A stretch of DNA of 7,226 nt from Flavobacteriaceae bacterium (GTDB lineage: Bacteria; Bacteroidota; Bacteroidia; Flavobacteriales; Flavobacteriaceae). The notes below the pieces were generated by a model, which saw nothing but the letters and a program-made list of their open reading frames with translations, had not been told where the DNA came from and did no database searches. Positions 6,926-7,226 of this stretch are shown piece by piece. The position numbers were made by a program, and so were the translations under genes. Every line of letters starts with the position of its first letter. The stretch's first letter is position 1. The DNA is taken from NCBI GenBank assembly GCA_013042825.1, contig JABDPL010000078.1, forward strand, positions 1 through 7,226, given 5' to 3'.

Positions 6926-7226
6926 TCAAGGTACGAGATGCACTAGTTTTTTGGTTTGAAAAAAGGGTTCGGTGAAAATATGACCGAGTTCGTACATATT
7001 AACCCGTTCGAAGCTTGAAAGCTCCTCGTCCAGCTCTCCTCCTTTCAGGTAAAGAATACCATTGGGTAGATCATTAAACTGTTCGGTTGAGATCAATTTA
7101 CACACCCAGTTCACGAATTTCGGCATAGTTGTCACCGCACGGCTAACGATGAAATGGTATTGGCCCTGAAGCTCCTCAGCCCTGATATGTTCGGTTGTTA
7201 CATTCTTAAGGTCAATTGCTCTGGAT
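6926..7226 (-). CDS. rsmG: 16S rRNA (guanine527-N7)-methyltransferase RsmG, C-terminal part
   Basis: Only the last 99 codons lie in the window. The frame enters from the right edge and stops at TGA 6928-6926. Visible sequence includes IDLKNVTTEHIRAEELQGQY, FIVSRAVTTMPKFVNWVCKL, then PNGILYLKGGEL and FTEPFFQTKKLVHLVP at the end. IVSRAVT followed by YLKGGEL is characteristic of RsmG (GidB), the SAM-dependent enzyme that makes m7G527 in 16S rRNA; its loss gives low-level streptomycin resistance in other bacteria. The family is about 205-215 residues, so roughly the first half, including the SAM-binding glycine-rich motif, is missing through window truncation, not damage. The gene converges on the hydrolase gene with 19 bases between stops and no visible terminator. 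Confidence 0.93.
   Translation of the reverse strand, partial: SRAIDLKNVTTEHIRAEELQGQYHFIVSRAVTTMPKFVNWVCKLISTEQFNDLPNGILYLKGGELDEELSSFERVNMYELGHIFTEPFFQTKKLVHLVP

Noticed and set aside
6947..6964. T6-GGTTTG-A6 inverted stretch as a terminator for the hydrolase gene
   Set aside because: The stem is only six A:T pairs with no G:C, it lies inside rsmG coding sequence (FFQTKK region), and it lacks a following T-run on the + strand.
1..7226. Mobile element, CRISPR array, phage or defence system
   Set aside because: No transposase, integrase, regularly spaced repeats, long terminal repeats or defence-type domains are visible; the genes are core or hypothetical chromosomal genes.

Overview
The window looks like chromosome from a member of the Bacteroidota, most likely a Flavobacteriia-type bacterium. 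The evidence is a type IX secretion (T9SS) plug-family protein, a secreted protein with a T9SS type A C-terminal sorting domain, several gene starts without a Shine-Dalgarno sequence, and TAnnTTTG-like -7 promoter boxes 36-37 bases ahead of apaG and pruA. GC content is moderate to low by eye. I see no tRNA, rRNA, CRISPR array, insertion sequence or phage gene.

Layout from left to right: (1) the 3' end of a T9SS plug-family (DUF5103) gene, + strand; (2) apaG, + strand; (3) a two-gene minus-strand unit made of an NRDE/TANGO2-family protein (promoter-proximal) and a conserved protein with a possible permuted NlpC/P60 (papain-like) His...Asn-Cys signature. These two overlap by 8 bases and the unit also overlaps the 3' end of apaG by 8 bases; (4) a 145-base divergent intergenic region; (5) pruA, L-glutamate gamma-semialdehyde dehydrogenase, + strand, closed by a strong intrinsic terminator; (6) a large secreted alpha/beta-hydrolase (lipase/esterase-like) with a PKD-like domain and a T9SS sorting domain, + strand; (7) the 3' half of rsmG, minus strand, converging on the hydrolase gene.

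Most of this is ordinary core genome: secretion, apaG, proline catabolism and rRNA methylation. Two parts are less well explained. One is the overlapping minus-strand pair, in which both proteins appear to carry candidate nucleophilic cysteines. The other is the T9SS-exported hydrolase, whose substrate cannot be read from sequence. No clear new defence or mobile system is visible. The strongest candidate for an undescribed functional unit is the NRDE plus papain-like pair. There is no gene-free stretch longer than 300 bases; the longest are 425-533, 2633-2777 and 4410-4533.
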